DNA of 64,000 nucleotides from Mesotaenium endlicherianum. Taxonomy: Eukaryota; Streptophyta; Zygnematophyceae; Zygnematales; Mesotaeniaceae. Made by a program: the position numbers and the translations under genes. The stretch covers positions 120,698 through 184,697 of the forward strand of contig WELA01008653.1 of the NCBI GenBank assembly GCA_009602735.1. Direction: 5' to 3'. Shown here one piece after another: positions 9,423 to 18,454 of this stretch. The notes beneath the pieces were generated by a model. It made no database searches and had not been told where the DNA came from. It saw nothing but the letters and a program-made list of their open reading frames with translations. Within the stretch, counting starts at the first letter, position 1. Every line of letters starts with the position of its first letter.

Positions 9423-10739
9423 ATGAAAAAAAATATCACCGTTTTTTCTGCCTGCTTATGTATTGTTGTGTTTGTTACCTGTAAGCAGAAAAAAGAAGGT
9501 CTTTCAATAGATACAACCGCTATACAACATCAATGTGTACACCGGCTTACAGAAGTAATCGTTCGTGATATACTTACTCCACCTGTTGCAAGCAGGGTCT
9601 ATGCTTACAGCAACCTGGCCTATTATGAAGCGATCCGCTTCAAAGAGCAGGGAAGCTATTCCATAGCGGCTTCCATGAAAGGGTTTGGACGCATGCCCCT
9701 GCCTGTAGCAGGTGAAGCATACAATTATACACTGGCCGCTGTGGGATCGTTCTTCCGTGTGGCAGAAGCGCTGTCTTTCTCTAAAGACAGCCTGGTGATA
9801 ACGGAGAAAAAGTTATTTGATGCCTTCCAACAAGCAGGCATACCGGCACGTACCTACCAAAATTCGCTTTTACTTGCCGATACGATAGCCAGGGTGATTA
9901 TAGCAAGGGCGGCTCATGATAATTATAAGAAAACCCGCGGTATGCCCAGGTACAGTGTTTTCAAAGAGCAGGGCAAGTGGCAGCAAACGCCTCCCGATTA
10001 CGCAGATGCCACAGAACCCAACTGGAAATTGATACAACCATTATTGCTTGATTCTGCCGCGCAATTCAAACCTGTTCCCCCACCACCTTACGATTGGCAA
10101 AAGAACAGTCCGTTCTACCAGGAAGTCATGGAAGTATATACAGTCAAAAAAAATATGACCTCCTCGCGGGATACCATCGCTCATTATTGGGATGACAACC
10201 CCTTTGTAACCGGGCACGAGGGGCATTTTACTTTCGCTACCAAAAAAACAACACCCGGTGGTCACTGGATGGGTATTACGGCTATTCTTACCAACCAAAC
10301 AAAAACAAATGATGTTAAAACAGCAAGGATTTACGCGCTGACTGCGGCGGCCATCTTCGATGGATTTATTTCCTGTTGGGATGAAAAATTCCGCAGCCGT
10401 AAGGTCAGACCCATAACGGTGATCAGGGATCATATAGACCCCAACTGGAATGCGTTGCTTCAAACACCGCCGTTCCCTGAATATACCAGTGCACATAGCG
10501 TGATTACCACCGCTGCTGCAACCGTGCTGACATCCCAACTGGGAGCTGATATTTCCTTTCACGATACAACCGAGTTGGAATACCTGGGATTGGACCGTTC
10601 TTTCCCTTCTATCCTGGCTGCGGCCGATGAAGCAGCCATCAGCCGTTTATATGGAGGTATCCATTTCCGGAGCGCCATCATGGAAGGGAAAAAACAAGGG
10701 CAACAGATAGGGCAATTATACAATAGCACTTTCAAATAA
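9423..10739 (+). CDS. Vanadium-haloperoxidase/PAP2-like lipoprotein (copy 2)
   Basis: A 438-residue lipoprotein (lipobox VFVTCKQKK, Cys20). The superfamily residues are Lys322 and Arg329 (K-x6-RP), a Ser356-Ala357-His358 motif in FPEYTSAHS, and Arg408 with His414 (RLYGGIHF). Gly of the classical SGH is Ala here, which alters the oxyanion-binding turn. The Asp often found after the last His is absent (HFRSA). Homology to the copy at 1696 runs along most of the length. The gene follows the FG-GAP/UnbV gene by 11 bases, suggesting that the two lipoproteins form a pair. Expected activity is phosphoryl or halide oxidation chemistry at vanadate or phosphate; the altered site makes a changed or reduced activity possible. 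Confidence 0.87.
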   Translation: MKKNITVFSACLCIVVFVTCKQKKEGLSIDTTAIQHQCVHRLTEVIVRDILTPPVASRVYAYSNLAYYEAIRFKEQGSYSIAASMKGFGRMPLPVAGEAYNYTLAAVGSFFRVAEALSFSKDSLVITEKKLFDAFQQAGIPARTYQNSLLLADTIARVIIARAAHDNYKKTRGMPRYSVFKEQGKWQQTPPDYADATEPNWKLIQPLLLDSAAQFKPVPPPPYDWQKNSPFYQEVMEVYTVKKNMTSSRDTIAHYWDDNPFVTGHEGHFTFATKKTTPGGHWMGITAILTNQTKTNDVKTARIYALTAAAIFDGFISCWDEKFRSRKVRPITVIRDHIDPNWNALLQTPPFPEYTSAHSVITTAAATVLTSQLGADISFHDTTELEYLGLDRSFPSILAAADEAAISRLYGGIHFRSAIMEGKKQGQQIGQLYNSTFK

Positions 10740-10799
10740 AAGCGATGGTTACATGATTATAACTTATTTTACAGACATAATCGATTTCAGCTTCCATAA

Positions 10800-11741
10800 A
10801 TGTTTGTCATGAAAAAATGGGTTTTGGTCATTGTTGCTGTTTTTTTTATCCTGATTGCTTCTGTTTATTTTTTCATCCCCGGCTCACAGGTATTCAACTA
10901 TAAGATCACCGTCAATAGTGCTGAAAACGGGGTATCCAGAATGATCCTCGACAAAGAAAAATGGGCAACCTGGTGGCCTGGCAAAAAGGAAGACGAGCAC
11001 CATTACAACTTTGGCAATTATCATTACCGGATTTCCAATATATTCCTCAACAGTTTTACGGCCACTGTTGCACATCAACCGGATTCCGTGCAAGGGCTGC
11101 TGCAAATCCTTCCATCTGAAACAGATTCTACTCAATTGTTGTGGACTTCCACATTCAGTTTTTCTGCGAACCCCTTTACCAGGATCGCACAATATCGCAG
11201 GTTTTCAGGTATAAAATCTAACATACAAGCGCTCCTGGACACTACTAAACTGATACTCGAAAAGCAGGAAACGATATACGGAATGAAGATCGTTCAGCAG
11301 AAGGTCACCGACTCTTCATTGATCTCTCTGAAAAAAACTTTTCCGCATTATCCTACCACCAATGAGATATATGAAATGGTTCGTGCTTTGAAAAATTATA
11401 TTGCAACGAAGGGTGGCGCAGAGCGCAATTATCCCATGCTGAATGTTTACCAGGATGGTCCGGACCGTTTTGAAACCATGGTGGCGATCCCTACCCAGAA
11501 AGACCTGCCCTCTGAAGGCTTGTTCCGTTTGAAAAAAATGGTATTGGGCAATATTTTAATGGCAGAAGTTACGGGTGGCGTTTCCAGGGTTATGAAGGGG
11601 GAACAGGAACTAACTAATTATGTACACGATTACAGGAAAACCTCGCCTGCAATACCCTATCAATCACTTGTAACAGACCGGTCGATGCAACCAGACTCTG
11701 CCCGGTGGATCACCAGGTTATATTACCCTATTTTCTTCTGA
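10800..11741 (+). CDS. Membrane-anchored SRPBCC/GyrI-like effector-binding protein
   Basis: A 313-residue protein with one N-terminal transmembrane segment (VLVIVAVFFILIASVYFFI). Residues about 30-150 look like an SRPBCC (START-like) domain (EKWATWWPG, followed by strand-rich sequence). Residues about 155-305 resemble the AraC/GyrI effector-binding fold (EKQETIYGMKIVQQKVTD, with FETMVAIPT later). This two-domain arrangement occurs in Bacteroidota without a DNA-binding domain and is presumed to bind a small ligand. A second ATG at 10809 is an equally good start. It lies 60 bases after the VHPO-like gene on the same strand and ends 6 bases before the convergent FG-GAP gene. The function is unknown and the fold assignment is moderate. 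Confidence 0.7.
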   Translation: MFVMKKWVLVIVAVFFILIASVYFFIPGSQVFNYKITVNSAENGVSRMILDKEKWATWWPGKKEDEHHYNFGNYHYRISNIFLNSFTATVAHQPDSVQGLLQILPSETDSTQLLWTSTFSFSANPFTRIAQYRRFSGIKSNIQALLDTTKLILEKQETIYGMKIVQQKVTDSSLISLKKTFPHYPTTNEIYEMVRALKNYIATKGGAERNYPMLNVYQDGPDRFETMVAIPTQKDLPSEGLFRLKKMVLGNILMAEVTGGVSRVMKGEQELTNYVHDYRKTSPAIPYQSLVTDRSMQPDSARWITRLYYPIFF

Positions 11742-11747
11742 TCCGGG

Positions 11748-14700
11748 TCATTTAAATTGTATAACCATTGCACTATCGTTGTTCCTTGCCGCTATAAAAG
11801 CAGGCTTGCCATTGATATTGATTGATCTGATATGTCTTGTTTGCCCTTTTAAGATAACCCCATTCATTGGCTGGCACTCGAACCTGCCGCCGCCTTTGTT
11901 GATGGCAACAGTTCCATAATCTGCATCATACCTTCCTAATTGAATACTGTTCTCATAATAGTTGCCCGTTAACAAAATATCGGGCAGGTTGTCTCCATTA
12001 GCATCTACTACTACTGCATCGCGATAAGGACTCAGCTGCGCCTGCCAGGGCAATGCTTGCGCTGTAAAATGCAGGTTGCCCTTGTTTAAGAAAACCGTGT
12101 TGGAAAAATCATCAGCCGTAAACACTTGCGCAGCCTGTAATTTCTCATTCGAGAAAATATCTTTTAAGGATGCATTGGCAAAATCGGCTGCATACAGGAA
12201 TTTCTTTTTGATAATCGGTATTTGTTTTTGCAATTCATCTTTATTCGCTAACGGTATCTCTTCCTTCCCTATGTAATAAGTTAGTATCTGTTCTTTGGTT
12301 CCGTTATTATCGAAATCATTATAATACATGCGAACAGGCTGTTCTTTGCTGGCCTGAAGCTTGGCATTCAATCCAAGGTTTCCGGCCACCAGGTCTAGCT
12401 TACCATCCCCATCAATATCCACAGGCAAAATAAAATTCCACCACCCTTTTTTATCCGTCAGTTGTTTGATGGTAAAAGACGTTTTATGATTGATGAAAGC
12501 ATAAATACCCATCCATTCTCCGCAAACAATAAGATCTTTATTACCATCTCCATCCATATCTGCCCATACGGCATTGGTAACCATGCCAATATTGGAAAGT
12601 CCTTTGGCATACTGTTCCGTTACATCGTTGAAATGCCCTTTACCATCGTTCAACAATAAATAAGAACGGGGTATTTGTCCGTATTGCCAGGGCACTACTC
12701 TTCCACCAATGAAAAGGTCTGGATGCCCGTCTCCATTGAAGTCGCAGGGAACAATACAGGATTGGGTTGCATAGATGTCACCAAAAGCATTCTCCGATCT
12801 TGTAAAATTGCCTTTACCATCGTTGAGGTATACCCTTGGTTTCAGGTGTATATCCTGCCCGTAATATTCATTGCCACCACTGGCTATCACCAGGTCGATG
12901 TTCCCGTCATTGTTCACGTCAACAAAACTGGCATCAACATCTTCGTACATGCTATCCAGTTCCATGGCAGGTTGTTTAACCCTTGTGAATTTCCCATTCT
13001 TTGTTTGCAGGAAAATCGCACTGTGAAATGTTTTAGAAGCCCCTATGAATACATCTTCCAATCCATCGTGGTTGATATCGGCAACTGCCAGTGCGGGTCC
13101 TTCTGTAGATACCATGTGGGGCATCAAGGACTCCCTGTTGAATTCATTGAAAGGATTTTCCCGGTGCAGGTAATTCAACCCGGTTTGGGCAGTGATATCT
13201 GCAACAGGTCTTGTTGCATCTTTCCAATAACCTGTTATCTTGGCATAATCAAACTTGGGTAACCCTTTCTGATAGGTGAATGATTGAAGCGGACGGTCTA
13301 TATTGATTTTTTGAAAACTATGGTCGGGCCATATCAAAAAGGCGGAATCAACTTTGGTGTCTGCCAACCCAACATGCAACGGCTCCTCCATGCTGGACTG
13401 AAAACCCCTGACGGGGAATTTCTCATAAGTACGGATGCCATTATTGGCAAACAATACCAGCCTGGATCCGATTGCGTTGATGTTGTTGGCCGGTCCCCTT
13501 AATTTTATCGTTGCATACGGCTTTGATTGGTGGTCGTTGCATGTATTCTTGTACACGAGTACCGGATCATCAATATTGTTCACTACTATGTCCAGGTCTC
13601 CATCATTATCCAGGTCTGCATAAACGGCTCCGTTTGAAAATGTGGGCATATCATGCGCAATAGATCCCTGCATATCTTCAAACCGCAGGTTTCCCTTATT
13701 GAGATAAAATTTATTCGGGATCTTCACTTCCGGAAATTTATCCACCAGCGACATGTCTGTCTTGCTCAGGTTGTTCGATTTGAGCTTTTGTTGTATCTCT
13801 TCCCCGGAAACAAAATTGATGTAATCAATATCGTTCATCCTTTTGGGAATGCCATTGGAAACAAACAGGTCTTTCAACCCATCGTTATTGAAATCCATCC
13901 AAAGTGGCGCCCAACTCCAATCGGTTGCGTACACACCCGAATAAAATCCCGTTTCACTGAAATGGTTGTTCCGCCTGTTGTATTGAAGATTGTTCCGGGC
14001 ATATTGGTAATTATACCCGAAACTGATCTTGTTTTGAAAAATATCGTATCCATCTTCTCCCAGCGATCTTTTTAAGATAGCCGGATCAGATGGCAGCATA
14101 TCCATTGAAATGATTTCAGGGAACCCATCATTATCGGCATCGGCTACATCCACTCCCATAGAGAACTGGCTGGTATGCATCAATTGCTGGTTGTTCATTT
14201 CAGCAAAAGTGCCATTGTGCTGGTTGATGTACAGGTAATCGTTCTCGTGGAAGTCATTCCCCACATATATATCCGGCCAGCCATCGTTATTGATATCTGC
14301 TACTACCACTCCCAGTCCGTAGCTAATAGCCGAACTATTGATCTTTGATTGCACTGTTACATCTGTGAAATGCCCGCCATCGTTTCGGTACATACGGTCT
14401 CCCGAAAGTGCATCATAGGTTCCCAGGAAATTGGCCCGGGGTGCATATCTTGCTTCATGATTAACCGCATGGTTCAGCAAGAACATATCCAGGTCGCCAT
14501 CGCCGTCGTAATCGAAGAAAACAGCCTGTGTGCTGAATCCAGAAAAATCCAACCCATACTGTGCTGCTTCGTCCTGATAATAAGGAACACCATTCCTGAT
14601 GCCTTTACAAACCAATAACTGGTTCTTTCCGGCCAGCATACCGAAATGCCCCACGCGGCATATATAAATATCCAACAGGCCATCATTGTTGATGTCTACC

Positions 14701-15050
14701 ACCGATACACCCGTGTTCCATGCTCCGTCCTGTGGTATATTGGCGGCTTTACTTACTTCTTTAAAATGCATGCCGCCTTCATTCAGGAACAAGGCATTAT
14801 TGCCCTGGTTAGCTGCAAAGAACAGGTCTATCTTTCCATCGTTGTTAAAATCACCTGCTCCTATTCCCGCACCATTGTAATAATACATGTACTTGAACAG
14901 GTTAAATTCCGGCGTGGGGTGCATTTGGTTCCTGAACGTCAATCCCGTTGCCTGCTGGTCAAGCACAGTAAACAAAGGCGCTCCTTTTTTCGTAGAATGG
15001 CAGGCAACCAATAATAAAAAGATTCCCGTCCATCGAATGATGCTGCACAT
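11748..15050 (-). CDS. FG-GAP/VCBS repeat lipoprotein with ASPIC/UnbV domain (copy 2)
   Basis: About 1100 residues. The ATG at 15050 begins MCSIIRWTGIFLLLVACHSTKK, a clean lipobox leader. A GTG at 15065 would overlap the preceding stop codon (GTGA) and add five residues; I prefer the ATG but coupling through the overlap is plausible. FG-GAP loops of the type DFNNDGKIDLFF, DINNDGLLDIYI and DYDGDGDLDMFL run in two blocks around an ASPIC/UnbV-like domain (about residues 500-590, INAIGSRLVLFAN through FLIWPDHSFQK). It is the last gene of the minus-strand susC-susD-FG-GAP-FG-GAP series. The arrangement suggests that it works with the SusCD import complex as a surface lipoprotein for substrate capture; the ligand is unknown. 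Confidence 0.9.
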   Translation of the reverse strand: MCSIIRWTGIFLLLVACHSTKKGAPLFTVLDQQATGLTFRNQMHPTPEFNLFKYMYYYNGAGIGAGDFNNDGKIDLFFAANQGNNALFLNEGGMHFKEVSKAANIPQDGAWNTGVSVVDINNDGLLDIYICRVGHFGMLAGKNQLLVCKGIRNGVPYYQDEAAQYGLDFSGFSTQAVFFDYDGDGDLDMFLLNHAVNHEARYAPRANFLGTYDALSGDRMYRNDGGHFTDVTVQSKINSSAISYGLGVVVADINNDGWPDIYVGNDFHENDYLYINQHNGTFAEMNNQQLMHTSQFSMGVDVADADNDGFPEIISMDMLPSDPAILKRSLGEDGYDIFQNKISFGYNYQYARNNLQYNRRNNHFSETGFYSGVYATDWSWAPLWMDFNNDGLKDLFVSNGIPKRMNDIDYINFVSGEEIQQKLKSNNLSKTDMSLVDKFPEVKIPNKFYLNKGNLRFEDMQGSIAHDMPTFSNGAVYADLDNDGDLDIVVNNIDDPVLVYKNTCNDHQSKPYATIKLRGPANNINAIGSRLVLFANNGIRTYEKFPVRGFQSSMEEPLHVGLADTKVDSAFLIWPDHSFQKINIDRPLQSFTYQKGLPKFDYAKITGYWKDATRPVADITAQTGLNYLHRENPFNEFNRESLMPHMVSTEGPALAVADINHDGLEDVFIGASKTFHSAIFLQTKNGKFTRVKQPAMELDSMYEDVDASFVDVNNDGNIDLVIASGGNEYYGQDIHLKPRVYLNDGKGNFTRSENAFGDIYATQSCIVPCDFNGDGHPDLFIGGRVVPWQYGQIPRSYLLLNDGKGHFNDVTEQYAKGLSNIGMVTNAVWADMDGDGNKDLIVCGEWMGIYAFINHKTSFTIKQLTDKKGWWNFILPVDIDGDGKLDLVAGNLGLNAKLQASKEQPVRMYYNDFDNNGTKEQILTYYIGKEEIPLANKDELQKQIPIIKKKFLYAADFANASLKDIFSNEKLQAAQVFTADDFSNTVFLNKGNLHFTAQALPWQAQLSPYRDAVVVDANGDNLPDILLTGNYYENSIQLGRYDADYGTVAINKGGGRFECQPMNGVILKGQTRHIRSININGKPAFIAARNNDSAMVIQFK

Positions 15051-15061
15051 GACTGGTTTAC

Positions 15062-18000
15062 TCACTTGTGGGATGATTTTATTTCATAAAGAACAGGGTA
15101 TTCACTGTTTCGCAGGAACAACAGGTTCCTGTTGTTTTTTGTTCTGATCTCCTTGATATCCCTAACCTGTCCGGTCAGTTCAAGGCCAGACCGGGCATAG
15201 TCGAGCACGTTGAATTTCTTTTGCCCTTCATTCAACAATACCACACCATAGCTGGCATCCAGTCTTCCGAACTGCGGCGGAAATCCGAATTCATTTCCAC
15301 CTATTACGATGTCTGTTTTGCCATCATTATCGATATCCGTGCAAAGAATGGCATTTGCCGAAGAGAACTGTACCGGTGCAGGCAGCTTTTCTACCGTGAA
15401 ATGCATGTTGCCATCGTTCCAGGCAATGATGGAACCCTGGTAATTGAATACATTAACTATCGATGATTGGATAAGGTTCGCAGGAAACAGGTCTTGTATG
15501 GATTTGGTAGCGAAAGACTCGTGTTTTAAATTTTGTTTTTTCAGGGATGGTAATTGTTCCTCCACATCATGCTTCAGGAAAACAGTCACGTCTTTTTGAT
15601 CAACAGTCCGGGTAAGTATCTTTTCAAAACTCCCATTCATATCGTAATCGTTCATCCATAGTTTCACAGGTTCTGCAGGGGTTGGATGCAGGTAGCCATT
15701 CTCTCCCATATTCCCGATGATCAGGTCTTTTTTACCATCGCCATTTAAATCGGCAACAGCAATAGAGCGCCACCAGCCGGACAATCCCGACAAATTGGTT
15801 TTTTTCTCCTGGAAGCGATGGTTCGTGTAAGAGAAAATTTTCGGCGCCATCCAATCGCCCACAATGATAAGTTCTCCCTTTCCATCCCCGTCGATATCGG
15901 CCCATACGGCATCCGTTACCATTCCTATGTTGGCTATTTGTGGCGCTATTTCTTTGGTTGCATCTCTGAAATTTCCCTTACCATCGTTTACGAGTATCTC
16001 ACTCGCCGGACTCATACCATAACGGTAAGGTATGTTCCGCCCCCCCACAAACAGGTCCAGGTCGCCATCGCCGTCAAAATCAAAAGCCACTACCACACCC
16101 GTATTGGCGTTGGTATGCTGAAAAGCGCCAGGCACCACAGTAAAATTGCCCTTCCCGTCGTTCTTGTACAGATGGTTAAGCATGAGATTACTGTTGGGTA
16201 GTTGTTTGTCGCCACCTGCACCTACAAACAGGTCCAGGTCGCCATCGCCATCACAGTCGAACAGCAGGCAGGCAGTGCCTTCTATACCGGCATCATCTTT
16301 AAAAGCCTTTACGGGCTTCTTCACAAATTTCCCATCGGGTGTTTGCAGGTATAGTTGTCCGCCTTTGTTATTCGATCCACATATATACACATCCTGCAAG
16401 CCATCGCCATTCACGTCGCCAACTGTTGCTTTAGGCCCTTCTTTGGAGAGCATGAGCGGGATATTTCTTTCCGTATACAATTCAATGAAATCGTCGTCTT
16501 CGTGTTTATCAAATGTTGCTGGCACTGCTACAAGTGCCGGGTTGGTTATTGTTTTTTCTGGATGATAGAGATGGGAATTATCCGAAGGTTGTTTGATGGC
16601 ATGCGTTGTATTGATAGCAAGTTGGCGGTAAGTACTGATGGTTCTGTTAGGCCAAATAATTTCAACAGAGTCAATAACGGAAGTTTTTCCCAGTCCTATA
16701 ACGGCCTTATAATCTACCGATGATTGAAAGCCGCGGCTGGGAATAATTTCCCGGCTCAATATTTGACTTCCTATAAACACTTTGATCTTGGAGCCAATAG
16801 CGAAAGTGTTACCAGGCAACCCCTTCAGAGAGAAAGCAATATAATTGTTCTTATTTTTCTCCATACTCATGTTCCGGTAAATAAATGCCGGTTGGTTCAC
16901 ATTATTGATCACCAGGTCTAGGTCGCCATCATTGTCCAGGTCGCCATATGCTGCCCCATTCGAAAAAGATGGTTGCGTAAAGCCCCATTCATCTCCCACA
17001 TCATCGAATTTCAATTTACCGGAGTTTCTGAATGCTTTATTCTTCAGCGGAACAGACGACATTTTATTAATGACGGCTTCCACTTCATCTTTTTTGCCCG
17101 ACATCACCATCTTCCTGACAATATCATTGGCAAAAAAATCAATGAAATCCTGGTTGGTGAGATCATGGTATATGCCATTGGAAATATACAGGTCGGTATA
17201 CCCGTCGTTATCTGCATCGAACATCAGTGCGCCCCAGCTCCAGTCCGAAGCAGGAACACCACAATAATTAGCAACCTCCATGAACTTACCATTCTTGTTG
17301 TTCAGTTGAAGTGCATTTTGCATGAACTGGTGATAGAACCCCGATTTTTCCTTGATACGGTACACATCGATATTATCGAATGAAGTAGTGGTCTTTAACC
17401 GATAATGATCGGCGGGCAACATATCGGTGGTAAATATATCGGGATAACCATCGTTGTTGATATCTGCCATATCTGCCCCCATCGAGGCCAGGCTGGTATG
17501 TTGTACCCTGTCTTCCAGTTCGTCTTTGAATGTTCCGTTTTGTTGGTTGATGTACAGGTAATCCCGTTCAAAAAAATCGTTCGAAACATAGATATCAGGC
17601 CATCCGTCTCCATTCACATCTCCCACCGTTACGCCCAATCCAAAACTGATCAGGCTTCCGTGTATGCCTGCCTGTTGTGTAACTTCTGTAAACTTCCCAT
17701 TATCATTCCTGTAAAGGTGATCGCCGCCGCCTTTTAACATATCGGGCACATTCCATTTTTGTGCGGGTAATTCTCTTTGGTTGGCGTAATTCAGGGTATT
17801 TACCGGAATGGGACTATTATTAATGATGAAGCAGTCCAGGTCGCCATCACCATCATAATCAAAGAAAGACGCCTGCGTGGTATAACCGTCGTTATCCAGT
17901 CCATACTCCTTTGCTTTTTCTGTGAAAGTAAGATCATGATTATTGATGAACAGCTGGTTCTTTCTCAATTCGGGATCAAGCATGTTGCCGGCATTGCAAA

Positions 18001-18388
18001 CATAAATATCCAGCCATCCGTCGTTGTTGATATCTACCAATACCACGCCGGTACTCCATTGTTTTTTTGCTGTAAAACCAGCTTTCTCAGAAACATCTTC
18101 AAACTGAAAGTTTCCTTTGTTCAGATAGAGTTTATTACTTCCCTGGTTAGCGGTAAAGAAGATATCTGGCAGTCCGTCGTTGTTGAGGTCACCAATGGCA
18201 ACGCCACCGCCATTATAAAAGTTCCTGTAATTAAATACATTGAAATTACTGCTCTCTGTTAGTTTGTTTTCAAAATGAACAGCGCTGTTTTCAACCAGGC
18301 TGAACAATCCGTCTTTTTGCTTTTGGCGACAAGAGAGGTATGGCAGAACAAGGAAAATTAAAACAACTGTGAGGTGATGCCGCTTCAT
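15062..18388 (-). CDS. FG-GAP/VCBS repeat lipoprotein with ASPIC/UnbV domain (copy 3)
   Basis: About 1108 residues from the ATG at 18388 (MKRHHLTVVLIFLVLPYLSC, lipobox Cys20). An upstream in-frame extension to 18442 would run through the terminator hairpin and is rejected. It has two FG-GAP/VCBS propeller blocks with DLNNDGLPDIFF, DINNDGWLDIYV and DYDGDGDLDCFI loops, and a central ASPIC/UnbV-like domain (about residues 510-595, FAIGSKIKVFIG through VEIIWPNRTIS). The C-terminal block shares TDAVWADIDGDGKGELIIVG with the equivalent block of the copies at 5845 and 11748. It sits directly downstream of susD, separated by an 11-bp-stem hairpin that may lower its expression relative to susCD. Its stop codon overlaps the possible GTG start of the next gene. 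Confidence 0.9.
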   Translation of the reverse strand: MKRHHLTVVLIFLVLPYLSCRQKQKDGLFSLVENSAVHFENKLTESSNFNVFNYRNFYNGGGVAIGDLNNDGLPDIFFTANQGSNKLYLNKGNFQFEDVSEKAGFTAKKQWSTGVVLVDINNDGWLDIYVCNAGNMLDPELRKNQLFINNHDLTFTEKAKEYGLDNDGYTTQASFFDYDGDGDLDCFIINNSPIPVNTLNYANQRELPAQKWNVPDMLKGGGDHLYRNDNGKFTEVTQQAGIHGSLISFGLGVTVGDVNGDGWPDIYVSNDFFERDYLYINQQNGTFKDELEDRVQHTSLASMGADMADINNDGYPDIFTTDMLPADHYRLKTTTSFDNIDVYRIKEKSGFYHQFMQNALQLNNKNGKFMEVANYCGVPASDWSWGALMFDADNDGYTDLYISNGIYHDLTNQDFIDFFANDIVRKMVMSGKKDEVEAVINKMSSVPLKNKAFRNSGKLKFDDVGDEWGFTQPSFSNGAAYGDLDNDGDLDLVINNVNQPAFIYRNMSMEKNKNNYIAFSLKGLPGNTFAIGSKIKVFIGSQILSREIIPSRGFQSSVDYKAVIGLGKTSVIDSVEIIWPNRTISTYRQLAINTTHAIKQPSDNSHLYHPEKTITNPALVAVPATFDKHEDDDFIELYTERNIPLMLSKEGPKATVGDVNGDGLQDVYICGSNNKGGQLYLQTPDGKFVKKPVKAFKDDAGIEGTACLLFDCDGDGDLDLFVGAGGDKQLPNSNLMLNHLYKNDGKGNFTVVPGAFQHTNANTGVVVAFDFDGDGDLDLFVGGRNIPYRYGMSPASEILVNDGKGNFRDATKEIAPQIANIGMVTDAVWADIDGDGKGELIIVGDWMAPKIFSYTNHRFQEKKTNLSGLSGWWRSIAVADLNGDGKKDLIIGNMGENGYLHPTPAEPVKLWMNDYDMNGSFEKILTRTVDQKDVTVFLKHDVEEQLPSLKKQNLKHESFATKSIQDLFPANLIQSSIVNVFNYQGSIIAWNDGNMHFTVEKLPAPVQFSSANAILCTDIDNDGKTDIVIGGNEFGFPPQFGRLDASYGVVLLNEGQKKFNVLDYARSGLELTGQVRDIKEIRTKNNRNLLFLRNSEYPVLYEIKSSHK

Positions 18389-18401
18389 ACGTAAATATAA
18401 A

Positions 18402-18428
18402 GAAAGGCCATTAATACAATGGCCTTTC
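18402..18428 (-). terminator. Rho-independent terminator or attenuator after susD
   Basis: An 11-bp perfect stem (GAAAGGCCATT / AATGGCCTTTC) with a 5-base loop lies 26 bases after the susD stop and 14 bases before the start of the next lipoprotein gene. On the minus strand the stem runs into a T-rich stretch (CTTTATATTT). It could end transcription of susCD or act as a partial terminator that gives higher susCD than FG-GAP expression. Confidence 0.7.
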
Positions 18429-18454
18429 AATTTTATGATCAACGGGATTTACGA

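Noticed and set aside
5845-18388. Many near-identical short DNA repeats (GAxAAxGATGG type), considered as a repeat array
   Set aside because: They encode the DxNxDG calcium-binding loops of FG-GAP domains and are irregularly spaced; they are not a CRISPR or satellite array.
15062-18442. Extended N-terminus of the FG-GAP gene to 18442
   Set aside because: It would translate the terminator hairpin and put 18 extra residues before a perfect lipobox leader starting at 18388.
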